From assembly GCF_014656295.1 (NCBI RefSeq), contig NZ_BNCD01000002.1, positions 558,001 to 622,000 on the forward strand: a stretch of 64,000 nt of DNA. The letters run 5' to 3'. The DNA comes from Streptomyces sulfonofaciens (GTDB taxonomy: Bacteria > Actinomycetota > Actinomycetes > Streptomycetales > Streptomycetaceae). Every line of letters starts with the position of its first letter. Within the stretch, counting starts at the first letter, position 1. The notes beneath the pieces are model-generated. The model made no database searches and was not told where the DNA came from. It worked only from the letters and a program-made list of their open reading frames with translations. The translations under genes were made by a program, and so were the position numbers. Positions 37,217 through 45,793 of this stretch are shown here, piece after piece.

Positions 37217-37756
37217 GTGACCGTGCTCGTCTGGATCGCCGAAGGCACCTGGCCGGCCTGCGTGGACGCGGCCCGCGCCCATGCGCGCGAGGGCGCCGAG
37301 ATCGCGCTGCTGCACGTCCGCGGGGACGACGTGCCCGCGGTCGCGCACGGCGCCTTCGCGGGTCTGCTGGGCCGCGGCCAACCCGAGGACGACCCGGGCG
37401 AGCGGCTGACGGACCTGGGCGCCGACGCCGCGGAGGAACTCCTTCGCGCCGCGGCCCGGCGGCTGCGGCGCCCCTGCGTGCGCCTGGAGCGCCACGGGCA
37501 CGTGGAGCGCGAGGTGGTGGCCGCGGCGGAGGGCGCCGAGCTGCTGGTGGTGGCACGCGACGGCGACCCGGACCGGCTCGGGCCGCACAGCCTCGCACCG
37601 GCAGGCCGTTTCGTCGTCGACCACGCCCCGTGTCCCGTCCTGCTGGTCTGGCCCGCGGCCGCGCCCGCACTGGCCACCCTGCCTCCCCACCCGCCAGGCC
37701 ATCCGGCCCCGCCCCACCCGCCGGTTCCTCCTGCGAATCCGCCCCGCCACGGCTGA
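37217..37756 (+). CDS. Universal stress protein-like protein paired with the permease
   Basis: 179 residues from a GTG with CGGAGG upstream, 3 bp after the permease stop. One UspA-like domain: start VTVLVWIAEG, the DLLVVARDGD-like segment ELLVVARDGDPDR, and the characteristic end FVVDHAPCPVLLVWP. The ATP-binding G-x2-G-x9-G(S/T) motif is not clear (reads DGDPDRLGPHSLAPAG), so ATP binding may be lost. The last 30 residues are Pro/His-rich. It may modulate the permease. Confidence 0.75.
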   Translation: MTVLVWIAEGTWPACVDAARAHAREGAEIALLHVRGDDVPAVAHGAFAGLLGRGQPEDDPGERLTDLGADAAEELLRAAARRLRRPCVRLERHGHVEREVVAAAEGAELLVVARDGDPDRLGPHSLAPAGRFVVDHAPCPVLLVWPAAAPALATLPPHPPGHPAPPHPPVPPANPPRHG

Positions 37757-37986
37757 CGCACCGCGCCCTCCCGCCGCCAGGGCCGCACCCCGCGCACCGC
37801 GGCACGGCGCGCGCCACGGCGGAGCAGCCGGCACCGGGGCGGCGGGGGCCCTCCGCCCGCGCCGACCCGTCCGAACGGGGGAGCGCCCCGAGGCGGGCGC
37901 ACGGGCCGGTGGAGGGGTGGGCGAACGGACGGACGCGCGTACACGCGCGAGCGGGCGCGCGAACGGGTGGACGAGCACACGCGCGG

Positions 37987-38027
37987 ACGGGCGCGCGGCG
38001 CGGGGGAGTCCCGTGCCGCGCGCCCGT
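37987..38027. terminator. 18-bp stem terminator between USP and GH16 genes
   Basis: Arms 37987-38004 and 38010-38027 pair with one G-U wobble around a GGAGT loop. The remaining gap (37757-38102) is GC-rich filler with no gene. Confidence 0.85.
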
Positions 38028-38102
38028 CGGGAGCCGCCGGACCGACGTCTCAGGCGCCGGTCCGGCGGCGGACGGCAGGAGTGCCGCGTGGTGCCGCGGG
38101 GA

Positions 38103-38987
38103 TCAGCCGCTGGTGCTGACCGAGATCTCGTCGACGACGAGTTCCTGCGGGAAGCTGGTGTTGCCGTCCGGGTCGCCCGGCCAGTCACCGCCCACCGCGA
38201 GGTTGAGGATCAGGAAGAACGGCTTGTTGAACACCCACTCGTTGCCGCCGACGTCGGCGGGGGTGCGGGTCTCGTAGACGTTGCCGTCCACGGACCACTT
38301 GATGGAGTCGGGCGCCCAGTCGACGGCGAAGGTGTGGAAGTCGTCGGCGAAGGCGGCGCCGCCCGGCAGGTCGTAGCCGGCACCGATACCGCTCGCCCCG
38401 GAGTAACCCGGGCCGTGGATGGTGCCGTGCACGGTGCCCGGCTCCTTGCCGATGTTCTCCATGATGTCGACCTCGCCGCAGTTCGGCCAGTTGTTGCCCG
38501 AGTTGATGTCGGTGCCGAGCATCCAGAACGCGGGCCACATGCCCTGGCCGCGCGGGATCTTCATCCGTGCCTCGACGTGCCCGTACTGGGCGCTGTACGT
38601 GCCGGCGGTGTTCAGCCGCGCGGAGGTGTACTCGCAGGTGCCGTACCAGCACTGGTAGTTGCTCGGGTTCTCCTTGCGGGCGGTGATGACCAGGTGGCCG
38701 TCGCCGTCGAGCGCGGCGTTGGCGTTGCCCGCCGTGTAGTACTGGCGCTCATGGTTGTTGCCGTTGTTGTCGCCGGTCTCCTGCACCCACTTCGAGGAGT
38801 CGACGGCGGAGCCGGCCGGGCCGTCGAAGGTGTCGGAGAAGTCCGCCGACAACTGCGCGGCCGGCTTGGCCGCGGTGTCGGCCGGGGTGCTCGCGCCCGC
38901 CGCCGCCGGGACGGCCAGGGCGGAGGCGGCGACCAGGGTGGAGATGCCGGCGATGAGCAGGCGCCGGCCAACGTGCGGAGAGTCCAT
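38103..38987 (-). CDS. Secreted GH16 endo-beta-1,3-glucanase (laminarinase type)
   Basis: 294 residues. Sec-type signal peptide (GRRLLIAGISTLVAASALA, cleavage near AAAGA) then a single GH16 jelly-roll domain. Catalytic motif Glu172-Val-Asp174-Ile-Met-Glu177 (GEVDIMENIG) gives nucleophile and acid/base; WPAFWMLG and the paired cysteines in YQCWYGTCEY are typical of bacterial laminarinases. I prefer the ATG at 38987 over a longer start that reads through the poly-C leader. Expected to make internal cuts in beta-1,3(-1,4)-glucan outside the cell, feeding the GH55 enzyme encoded divergently and the importers. Confidence 0.92.
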   Translation of the reverse strand: MDSPHVGRRLLIAGISTLVAASALAVPAAAGASTPADTAAKPAAQLSADFSDTFDGPAGSAVDSSKWVQETGDNNGNNHERQYYTAGNANAALDGDGHLVITARKENPSNYQCWYGTCEYTSARLNTAGTYSAQYGHVEARMKIPRGQGMWPAFWMLGTDINSGNNWPNCGEVDIMENIGKEPGTVHGTIHGPGYSGASGIGAGYDLPGGAAFADDFHTFAVDWAPDSIKWSVDGNVYETRTPADVGGNEWVFNKPFFLILNLAVGGDWPGDPDGNTSFPQELVVDEISVSTSG

Positions 38988-39001
38988 GACTCTGCCTTCC
39001 G

Positions 39002-39023
39002 GTGTGTGTGGGGGGGGGGGGGG
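39002..39023 (+). repeat. GT repeat and 14-base G homopolymer in the GH16 leader
   Basis: Four GT units run into 14 consecutive G (39010-39023), so the GH16 message carries C14 then a CA repeat about 22 bases before its start. Length may vary between cells or be a sequencing artefact. Confidence 0.85.
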
Positions 39024-39133
39024 TACTTCCGGAGTGTGTGAGCCTGTCATGAATCTGACAGAAACCAGCAGGCGTGCCCCCCGGGGGAGACGCCGACCGA
39101 GGTGGGGTTCGGTACGTACGTGGTTCGACCTTG

Positions 39134-39162
39134 ATTTAAGGAATGAAGCAAGAGAGTGTCAA
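39134..39162 (-). promoter_or_regulatory. GH16 promoter
   Basis: On the minus strand TTGACA (39157-39162), a 17-base spacer and TTAAAT (39134-39139). A TGGTACACACC element lies directly upstream of the -35, like the ThuA promoter. Confidence 0.75.
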
Positions 39163-39425
39163 GGTCTGGTACACACCTTTCCGAACCGGGAGTCGGGCGC
39201 GCCGCACGGCTGGCGCGTTGCGCGGCGGCCGTGCCACCAGGCTGTTCGTGCCTGTGCTTCACCTTCTGATCGCACCATGCGTCCCCGGCCGCCTGTTCCG
39301 TGAGATCTTGAATTCGGGCATGCGGCCTGTAAGTGGCAAGCGGCCCATGTTGCTCCGGTGTCGCTGCCGTGTCTGCGCCCGAACGTGCGGCGAGGCGGCG
39401 GCAACTGCCAGTCCCTGCACAAGTC

Positions 39426-39455
39426 TTGACGTGGTGCCACGGCCGGGAGAAGGAT
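39426..39455 (+). promoter_or_regulatory. GH55 promoter
   Basis: TTGACG (39426-39431), 18-base spacer, AAGGAT (39450-39455); the operator begins 13 bases downstream. Confidence 0.55.
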
Positions 39456-39468
39456 CCCCCTGCCGACT

Positions 39469-39480
39469 GAGAGCGCTCTC
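39469..39480. promoter_or_regulatory. LacI operator of the GH55 gene
   Basis: Perfect palindrome GAGAGCGCTCTC, matching the site in the LacI gene leader at 20.03 kb. It lies just downstream of the putative promoter and 50 bp before the start codon, a position that would block transcription. Confidence 0.8.
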
Positions 39481-39530
39481 TCGGGTCGAGGCGGCAGTCC
39501 GCACCTCATCTACTCCAGGAGTACTCCGAC

Positions 39531-41336
39531 ATGCATTCTCCCCCACGCAGCCCGGCGGAGCCGGGCAGAGTGCACCCGACGCACCGCCGTCGCCGCGCCT
39601 CGGTCAGGGCCGTGCTCGGCGCGGCCCTGACCGCGCTGGCCGTCGCCCTGGTGCCCGCACTCACGCCGGGCACCGCGCAGGCGGCTCCGCTGGCCGGCGG
39701 TGGCGACCTGGGTCCCAACGTCATCGTCTTCGACCCGTCGACGCCGAACATCCAGGCCACCCTCGACGACGTCTTCAGGAAGCAGGAGAGCAACCAGTTC
39801 GGCGAGGCGCGCTACCAGCTCCTCTTCAAGCCGGGCACCTACAACGGCCTCAACGCCCAGCTCGGCTTCTACACCTCCATCTCCGGCCTCGGCCTGACGC
39901 CCGACAGCACCACGATCAACGGCGACGTGACGGTGGACGCCGGCTGGTTCAACGGCAACGCCACCCAGAACTTCTGGCGCAGCGCCGAGAACCTGGCCCT
40001 CAAGCCGGTGAGCGGCGACGACCGCTGGGCGGTGGCGCAGGCCGCGCCGTTCCGCCGGATGCACGTGAAGGGCGGGCTGAACCTGGCCCCCAACGGCTAC
40101 GGCTGGGCGAGCGGCGGCTACATCGCGGACAGCAAGATCGACGGTTCCGTGGGCCCCTACTCGCAGCAGCAGTGGTACACCCGCGACAGCTCCATCGGGG
40201 GCTGGGGCAACGGCGTGTGGAACATGGTCTTCTCCGGTGTGCAGGGCGCACCGGCGCAGACCTTCCCGAACCCGCCGTACACCACGCTCAGCACCACACC
40301 GGTCTCCCGCGAGAAGCCGTTCCTCTACCTGGACGGCAGCACCTACAAGGTGTTCGTCCCCGCGAAGCGCACCAACGCGCAGGGTGTGTCGTGGGCGAAC
40401 GGCACACCGGCGGGTGACTCCATCGGGCTGGACAAGTTCTACGTCGCCCACCCCGGGGACTCCGCCGCGACCATCAACACGGCGCTGGCCCAGGGCCTGA
40501 ACCTGCTGTTCACGCCCGGGGTCTACCACGTCGACCAGTCGATCAACGTCAACCGGGCCAACACCGTGGTGCTCGGCCTCGGATACGCCACGATCGAGCC
40601 CGACAACGGTGTGACGGCCATGAAGGTCGCGGACGTGGACGGCGTCAAGCTGGCCGGCTTCCTGCTCGACGCGGGCAGCAGGAACTCCGCGGAGCTCCTC
40701 CAGGTCGGCCCGCCCGGTGCCTCCGCCGACCACTCGGGCAACCCGACATCGCTGCAGGATGTGTTCGCCCGGGTCGGCGGCGCGGGGGCCGGCCTCGTCA
40801 CCACCGCCATCACCGTCAACAGCGATGACACCATCATCGACCACACCTGGCTGTGGCGCGCCGACCACGGCAGCGGCGTCGGCTGGGACACCAACAGGGC
40901 CGACTACGGTCTGGTGGTCAACGGCGACGACGTGCTCGCCACCGGCCTGTTCGTCGAGCACTTCAACAAGTACGACGTGCAGTGGAACGGCGAGAGGGGC
41001 AAGACGATCTTCTTCCAGAACGAGAAGTCGTACGACGCCCCCAACCAGGCGGCCATCCAGAACGGCAGCACCAGGGGGTTCGCCGCCTACAAGGTGGCCG
41101 ACTCCGTCAACACCCACGAGGGCTGGGGCCTGGGCAGCTACTGCTACTACAACGTCGCCCCGTCCATCGTGCAGGACCACGGGTTCGAGGCACCCGACAA
41201 GTCGGGTGTGAAGTTCCACGACCTGCTGGTGGTGTCGCTCGGCGGCCAGGGCCAGTACGCCCACGTCATCAACAACACCGGCCCGGCGACCTCGGGAACG
41301 AGCACCGTGCCCTCCACGGTGACGTCGTACCCGTAG
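39531..41336 (+). CDS. Secreted GH55 exo-beta-1,3-glucanase
   Basis: 601 residues with a long Tat/Sec-like signal (RRRRASVRAVLGAALTALAVALVP, cleavage near AQAAP). The mature protein closely resembles the Streptomyces GH55 laminarinase SacteLam55A: it starts GGGDLGPNVIVFDPSTPN, has two right-handed beta-helix halves (FKPGTYNGLNAQLGFYTSI; LLFTPGVYHVDQSINVN), and shows the catalytic THEGWGLGSYC motif with Glu near residue 530. Such enzymes release glucose or laminaribiose from the non-reducing end of beta-1,3-glucan. These proteins are sometimes misnamed adenylyl cyclase. ATG with CAGGAG. Divergent from GH16 and carries a LacI operator. Confidence 0.92.
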   Translation: MHSPPRSPAEPGRVHPTHRRRRASVRAVLGAALTALAVALVPALTPGTAQAAPLAGGGDLGPNVIVFDPSTPNIQATLDDVFRKQESNQFGEARYQLLFKPGTYNGLNAQLGFYTSISGLGLTPDSTTINGDVTVDAGWFNGNATQNFWRSAENLALKPVSGDDRWAVAQAAPFRRMHVKGGLNLAPNGYGWASGGYIADSKIDGSVGPYSQQQWYTRDSSIGGWGNGVWNMVFSGVQGAPAQTFPNPPYTTLSTTPVSREKPFLYLDGSTYKVFVPAKRTNAQGVSWANGTPAGDSIGLDKFYVAHPGDSAATINTALAQGLNLLFTPGVYHVDQSINVNRANTVVLGLGYATIEPDNGVTAMKVADVDGVKLAGFLLDAGSRNSAELLQVGPPGASADHSGNPTSLQDVFARVGGAGAGLVTTAITVNSDDTIIDHTWLWRADHGSGVGWDTNRADYGLVVNGDDVLATGLFVEHFNKYDVQWNGERGKTIFFQNEKSYDAPNQAAIQNGSTRGFAAYKVADSVNTHEGWGLGSYCYYNVAPSIVQDHGFEAPDKSGVKFHDLLVVSLGGQGQYAHVINNTGPATSGTSTVPSTVTSYP

Positions 41337-41385
41337 ACCCGCGGCCACCCCGTCGGACCCCGTGTCCTGACACCCCGTGAGCCCG

Positions 41386-41416
41386 CAGGCGCCGCGGCCC
41401 CGAGCCGCGGCGCCTG
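41386..41416. terminator. GH55 terminator
   Basis: CAGGCGCCGCGGC and its reverse complement form a 13-bp perfect stem with a 5-base loop, 50 bp after the GH55 stop. Confidence 0.85.
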
Positions 41417-41534
41417 TGCGTGTACTCCGCTCCGGCGCCCCGGCGTGTCCCCCTCCGGTGTCCATGGTGTCCCGCCCCCGGCCCGGTCGGATGCCCCCTT
41501 GCCGGGTCTGTTCCGGTCGCCTCGTCCGGCACCC

Positions 41535-41580
41535 CGTGTTGAACCGCCTATTTATATGCTTATCGGATATATGGTGCGTC
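41535..41580 (+). promoter_or_regulatory. AT-rich promoter island
   Basis: A short stretch of low GC containing TTGAAC at 41539-41544 and then TTTATATGCTTATC and GGATATATGG. The best -35/-10 pairing is ambiguous. It is the likely promoter of the following gene. Confidence 0.45.
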
Positions 41581-41603
41581 CATCGGTGGAGGCGACGCAC
41601 GAC

Positions 41604-42872
41604 GTGTCCGTCAGGCCACGGGTTGGGATACCAGTGAGCGGGATCAGCCGGAGAGACGCGGTGAGGCTGGGGCTTGGACTGGGCGCGGCGACGGGTCTCG
41701 CGGGATGCGCAGGGCCGGGGGAGGAGCGGGCCATGGCCCGGCCTCGGCGCCTGAACGCCCGGATGGGCGCCCCGCCGGAGACGAAGGACGTCGTACGGCG
41801 GATCGGTGACGGCTCCACCGCCTACACCGGCGACCAGCCCCGCCAGCCGGCCGCGCCCGTCGCCCTGGCGCCCGGGCAGGTGCCGCCCCAGTTCGTGGTC
41901 TTCTCCTGGGACGGCGCGGGCGAGGTGGGCACCGGACTCTTCCCGCGCTTCCTCGGGCTCGCGCGGGACCACGACGCCCGGATGACGTTCTTCCTGTCCG
42001 GCATCTACCTCCTTCCGGAGGCGAGGAGACACCTCTACCGGCCCCCGAACAACCCGGTCGGCGCCTCCGACATCGACTACCTCACCGACACCCACCTGGC
42101 ACAGACCCTGCGGTGCGTGCGGCAGGCATGGCTCGACGGCCACGAGATCGGCACCCACTTCAACGGGCACTTCTGCGACGGCGCCGGATCGGTGGAGTAC
42201 TGGACGCCCGGGCAGTGGCGCAGCGAGATCGAGCAGGCCCGGACCTTCGTCAAGACCTGGCGGACCAACACCGGCTGGCTCACCGAGGAGCCCCTGCCCT
42301 TCGACTACGACCTCGAACTCATCGGCGGCCGCACCCCCTGCCTGCTCGGCCAGGCCAACCTGCTGCCCACCGCACGCGACCTCGGCTGGCGCTACGACGC
42401 CTCTTCGTCCGGCGGCACACAGCGCTGGCCCCGGCGGCGCAACGGCATCTGGGACCTGCCCCTGCAGTCGATCCCCTTCCCCGGCCGCACCTTCGAGGTG
42501 CTGTCCATGGACTACAACATCCTCGCCAACCAGTCGGTCGACTCCATGAACGCCCCGTCCGAGCACCACGACGCCTGGCGCCTCCAGGCCGTCGCGTCCT
42601 ACCTCGCCGGCTTCGAGCGCGCCTACCGGACCAACCGCGCACCGCTGTTCATCGGAAACCACTTCGAGGAGTGGAACGGCGGCATCTACATGGACGCGGT
42701 GGAGGAGGCACTGAAGCGGATGTCCGACTGCCCGGACGTACGGCTGGTGTCGTTCCGGCAACTCGTCGACTGGCTCGACGCCCAGGAGCCCGCGGTCGTC
42801 GAGAGGCTGCGCTCACTCGACGTGGGCGAGGCGCCGCCGGACGGCTGGGCCGGCTTCCTCACCCGGACATAG
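41604..42872 (+). CDS. Tat-lipoprotein with polysaccharide-deacetylase-like domain
   Basis: About 422 residues. SGISRRDAVRLGLGLG followed by AATGLAGCAG is a twin-arginine signal with lipobox LAGC. The body resembles the NodB/polysaccharide deacetylase fold: a first strand FVVFSWDGAGE (where deacetylases have the T-F-D-D motif), FFLSGIYLLPEA, then GHEIGTHFNGHF with the metal histidines, and a late FIGNHFEEWNGG. The first-motif Asp pair is reduced to one Asp (SWDGAGE), so activity and metal use may be altered. Start is uncertain: GTG 41604 has GGAGG, GTG 41634 is the alternative. Role: surface glycan or peptidoglycan modification, not proven. Confidence 0.7.
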   Translation: MSVRPRVGIPVSGISRRDAVRLGLGLGAATGLAGCAGPGEERAMARPRRLNARMGAPPETKDVVRRIGDGSTAYTGDQPRQPAAPVALAPGQVPPQFVVFSWDGAGEVGTGLFPRFLGLARDHDARMTFFLSGIYLLPEARRHLYRPPNNPVGASDIDYLTDTHLAQTLRCVRQAWLDGHEIGTHFNGHFCDGAGSVEYWTPGQWRSEIEQARTFVKTWRTNTGWLTEEPLPFDYDLELIGGRTPCLLGQANLLPTARDLGWRYDASSSGGTQRWPRRRNGIWDLPLQSIPFPGRTFEVLSMDYNILANQSVDSMNAPSEHHDAWRLQAVASYLAGFERAYRTNRAPLFIGNHFEEWNGGIYMDAVEEALKRMSDCPDVRLVSFRQLVDWLDAQEPAVVERLRSLDVGEAPPDGWAGFLTRT

Positions 42873-43087
42873 CGGCCGGCCGCGCTGTCACGCCTTTCCG
42901 TGGTTCCGCTGTTCAGCCCGCCGGCCCGTACCGCCGTGCGCCCCTGGCCCTACGGTGCCGGGCACCACTTCCCCCTGATGCACTGTGTACGGAGAACCCA
43001 TGCCGAGGGCGGCCGGGTGACCGTAGCCTCCCCACGCCCGCTTCCTGCGCGCCCCCCACCGCGCCCACCGGCTTTCGGAGGTTGCCC

Positions 43088-44557
43088 ATGAACGCCGTCT
43101 GGAAGAGAGGACCGGCCCGCCGCCCCGCCCGTCGCGCGCGCCGTCCGCGCCCCCTGCGCCCCTGCGCCACCGCGACGCTCGGCGCGGTCGCGGTGCTGGC
43201 CCTCACGGCGGCGGCGCCGGTACCCCCGGGAGCGCGGGAGGCCGGCCCGGCCGCGCACTGCGCAGCAGGCACAAGGCTCTCCGTCCCGGCCGCCGAACAC
43301 CAGGTCGAGGCCTGCCTGGACGACCTCACCACCCGGGGCACCCTCGCCTCGGGCCACACCGTCCAGGCCGACTGGACGGGGCTCACACCGGCGGGCCTGC
43401 CGGCCCCCGGCGCCGCGGTGCCCGGCGTCCAGATCGACGGCTACTTCCCGGACGCCTCCACCACCAACACCCACCACGGCTGGAACCACGACGCGCAGTT
43501 CGTCATCCGGCTGCCGGACCGCTGGAACGGCGGGCTCGTCATCGCCGGCGCGCCGGGCACCCGGGCCCAGTACGCCAACGACCGTGCCATCGGCGACTGG
43601 GTGCTGGCGCGCGGGTACGCCTTCGCCGCCACCGACAAGGGGAACACCGGAGCCGACTTCCACCGCGACGGACACGCCCCGGGTGACGCGATCGCCGAGT
43701 GGAACACGCGGGTCACCCAGCTCACCCGCGCCGCCCGGGCGGTGGCCGCCCACAGATACCGCCAGCCGGTGCGCCGCACCCTGGTCACGGGCCTGTCGAA
43801 CGGCGGCTACCTGGTCCGCTGGCAACTGGAGAACCACCCTGACCTCTACGACGGGGGCGTCGACTGGGAGGGCGCCCTGTGGCGCACCGACGGCCCGAAC
43901 CTGCTCACCTTCCTGCCGCCGGCCCTGCGCGCCTACCCCGGCTACGCGGCCGGCGGGCCCGCCGCACGCAGTGCGCACCGCGCTCTGCTCGACGCCGGCT
44001 ACCCGGCGGGCTCCGAGTTCCTGTGGCCGTACTACTACCAGACCTACTGGGACCTGACCCAGCGCACCTACCGCGAGGAGCTCGACCCCGGCTACGACGG
44101 TGCGCAGCAGGCGGGCACGCCCTTCTGCGCACCGGGCAGCCCGGCCTGCGACGCCGACTACGACTACGCCGCACGCCCGGCGGACGTCCGGCGGGCGGTC
44201 GCGAAGATCGCCCTGACCGGACGGATCGGCAAGCCGCTGATCAGCCTGCAGGGCACCTACGACGTCCTGCTGCCGATCAGCCGTACCGGCGACACCTACG
44301 CCCGGATGGTGCGCGAGGCGGGGCGCGGGGCGCTGTTCCGCTACTACCGCGTGGCGGGCGGCTCCCATGTCGACGGCCTCTTCGACGCGTTCCCCGACCG
44401 GCTGCGCCCGCTGACGCCCTGCCACCACTCGGCGTTCCGCGCGCTGGAGGGCTGGCTCGACGGTGGTCGGCGGCCACCGTCCAGCCACACCGTGCCCCTG
44501 CCCCGGCACGCGGACCCGGCCGCCCTGGTGACCGACTGCCCGCTCACCACGGGGTGA
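43088..44557 (+). CDS. Secreted tannase/feruloyl esterase-like alpha/beta hydrolase
   Basis: 489 residues. A very basic start followed by a hydrophobic stretch (LGAVAVLALTAAAPV) is an export signal. The catalytic domain has nucleophile Ser in GLSNGGYLV, probable Asp in LQGTYDVLLPIS and His in GGSHVDGLFD. Paired cysteines (HCAAG, QVEACLDD, PFCAPGSPAC) fit an extracytoplasmic enzyme. It could cleave ferulate or gallate esters or hydroxybutyrate oligomers; the family cannot be settled from the motifs. ATG with GGAGG. Ferulate ester cleavage would connect with the vanillate genes at the window start. Confidence 0.7.
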   Translation: MNAVWKRGPARRPARRARRPRPLRPCATATLGAVAVLALTAAAPVPPGAREAGPAAHCAAGTRLSVPAAEHQVEACLDDLTTRGTLASGHTVQADWTGLTPAGLPAPGAAVPGVQIDGYFPDASTTNTHHGWNHDAQFVIRLPDRWNGGLVIAGAPGTRAQYANDRAIGDWVLARGYAFAATDKGNTGADFHRDGHAPGDAIAEWNTRVTQLTRAARAVAAHRYRQPVRRTLVTGLSNGGYLVRWQLENHPDLYDGGVDWEGALWRTDGPNLLTFLPPALRAYPGYAAGGPAARSAHRALLDAGYPAGSEFLWPYYYQTYWDLTQRTYREELDPGYDGAQQAGTPFCAPGSPACDADYDYAARPADVRRAVAKIALTGRIGKPLISLQGTYDVLLPISRTGDTYARMVREAGRGALFRYYRVAGGSHVDGLFDAFPDRLRPLTPCHHSAFRALEGWLDGGRRPPSSHTVPLPRHADPAALVTDCPLTTG

Positions 44558-44617
44558 GAGCCGCCGGCCCCGCCGCCGGGCCCGCCGTGTGCGCCCCACG
44601 CACACGTCCGGACGGCT

Positions 44618-45319
44618 TCAGGCGCCGGCGCCCTCGCCGGACCGCTTGGACGCCGTACCGCTACCGGCCCTCGACGAGGTGCCGGACGCGGTGCGCACGG
44701 CCGAGTAGAAGACGGACTTCTGCTGCTTCGAGCGGTGTGCCTGGCCCTTGGCCACCAGGGCCTCCAGGGTGTTGCGCACCACGGTGGGACTGACCTTGCG
44801 CTCGGGGTGGGCCGCCTCGAGCGCGCTGGTGACCTCGGCGGCGGAGCGCGGCTCGTCGTGGGCGGCGAGCAGGGCGCTGACGACCTCGCGCAGGGTGGGC
44901 GTGCCCTTGCGGTCCGCGGGCTCCTTCTCCGCCTCCTTGGCAGCGGGCTTCGCCTGGCCGCCCGCCTTGGCGTTCGTGCTCTGCCGGCCCGCACCCGCCC
45001 CCGCGCCCTTCGCACCCTTCTCCTCTGCGCCGTCCTTGGACCTGCGGGCGTGCGGCAGCCGGGCCTTGGAAGGCGCGTCGGAGGACGCGGTGTCACCCGT
45101 GGGGGTGTCCGCAGGCGTGTCGGTGGGACCCGAGGCGAGCGTCTGCTGCATGCTGACCAGGAGGGTGTGATCGCGCTCCAACTCACCCAGATGGCTCTGC
45201 AGGGCGCTGATCTCCGCGCCGATACGTTCCTGCTCCTTGGTGTTGTTCTCCAGGTCGGTGGCCACCTGCTCGGCGTACTGGGTCTTGAGGTTGGTGTTGT
45301 CCGAAGCCTTGTCCGGCAT
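44618..45319 (-). CDS. Coiled-coil plus winged-helix protein, unknown
   Basis: 233 residues. N-terminal 70 residues form a predicted coiled coil (LKTQYAEQVATDLENNTKEQERI, LQSHLGELERDHTLLV). A charged, Ala/Lys/Gly-rich linker of about 70 residues follows, then a winged-helix-like domain (TLREVVSALLAAHDEPRSAAEVTSALE, SPTVVRNTLEALVAKGQAHRSKQ), and a Ser/Gly-rich tail. This looks like a DNA-binding regulatory or nucleoid-type protein conserved in streptomycetes; I do not recognise a named family. The ATG at 45319 has GGGGAGAG immediately before it; a longer start reads through a CA-repeat leader. Confidence 0.7.
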   Translation of the reverse strand: MPDKASDNTNLKTQYAEQVATDLENNTKEQERIGAEISALQSHLGELERDHTLLVSMQQTLASGPTDTPADTPTGDTASSDAPSKARLPHARRSKDGAEEKGAKGAGAGAGRQSTNAKAGGQAKPAAKEAEKEPADRKGTPTLREVVSALLAAHDEPRSAAEVTSALEAAHPERKVSPTVVRNTLEALVAKGQAHRSKQQKSVFYSAVRTASGTSSRAGSGTASKRSGEGAGA

Positions 45320-45452
45320 CTCTCCCCGCTCTCTGTGTGTGTGGTGTGTGCGGTGTTGGTGCCGGATGCTACCCACATCGGAGCATGCGGCACCGCGTCG
45401 TCAAGTCTCTCGTACTGCGCCGGACATGTGTGTGCGGCCGTTCTGCCGGAGA

Positions 45453-45526
45453 AGACACCACCAACGAGTGGACTCTGTTGCACCTAAAGAGTGGTGTCTC
45501 ACCCTTGACTTGAGGATGAGACACCA
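45453..45526. promoter_or_regulatory. Three alternating GAGACACCA-type elements
   Basis: AGACACCAC (45453-45461) pairs with GTGGTGTCT (45491-45499); TGGTGTCTCA (45492-45501) pairs perfectly with TGAGACACCA (45517-45526) across 15 bases. The three half-sites alternate in orientation, as an operator array or mutually exclusive hairpins would. Confidence 0.7.
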
Positions 45527-45581
45527 GGGCCGGGCTGTACTGCCGTCGGCGGGGGAGAACGCCTGAGTGGCAGTGTCGCCC

Positions 45582-45640
45582 GGAGACCGGAGTGGGTCGG
45601 AGACCGGAGTGGGTCGGGGACCGGAGCGGGGCGGAGACCG
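45582..45640. repeat. 17-bp tandem repeat, about 3.5 copies
   Basis: Two exact copies of GGAGACCGGAGTGGGTC (45582-45598, 45599-45615), a third with changes, then 8 bases of a fourth. No ORF is supported here. Confidence 0.8.
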
Positions 45641-45709
45641 ACTGCCGCGCCGTGGAGACGTCGGGGCGGGGGAGCCCAGCCGATATAGCTCCTGCGGCGC
45701 GGCAGTCCG

Positions 45710-45793
45710 GTCGGTGCCCGGCCTTGGGATCGGGCACCGACACAGAGGACTCTAGACAATGAAGATCCCTCGGGCAGCGGTGTGATCACACCG
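45710..45793. other. Hairpin and 16-bp palindrome in noncoding DNA
   Basis: GTCGGTGCCCG/CGGGCACCGAC (45710-45720, 45731-45741) is an 11-bp perfect stem with a 10-base loop. At 45778-45793 CGGTGTGATCACACCG is a perfect palindrome. They lie in the 708-bp gap 45320-46027, which has no convincing gene. Confidence 0.75.

Noticed and set aside
39531..41336. Adenylyl cyclase (name seen for this family)
   Set aside because: The sequence follows GH55 SacteLam55A throughout, including the catalytic HEGWG motif.
39510..42761. 1083-residue minus-strand ORF
   Set aside because: Antisense to GH55 and the deacetylase-like gene, both of which have clear homology and ribosome sites.
45778..45793. CRP-like site (TGTGATCACA)
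   Set aside because: The half-sites abut with no 6-base spacer as CRP needs; kept only as an unexplained palindrome.
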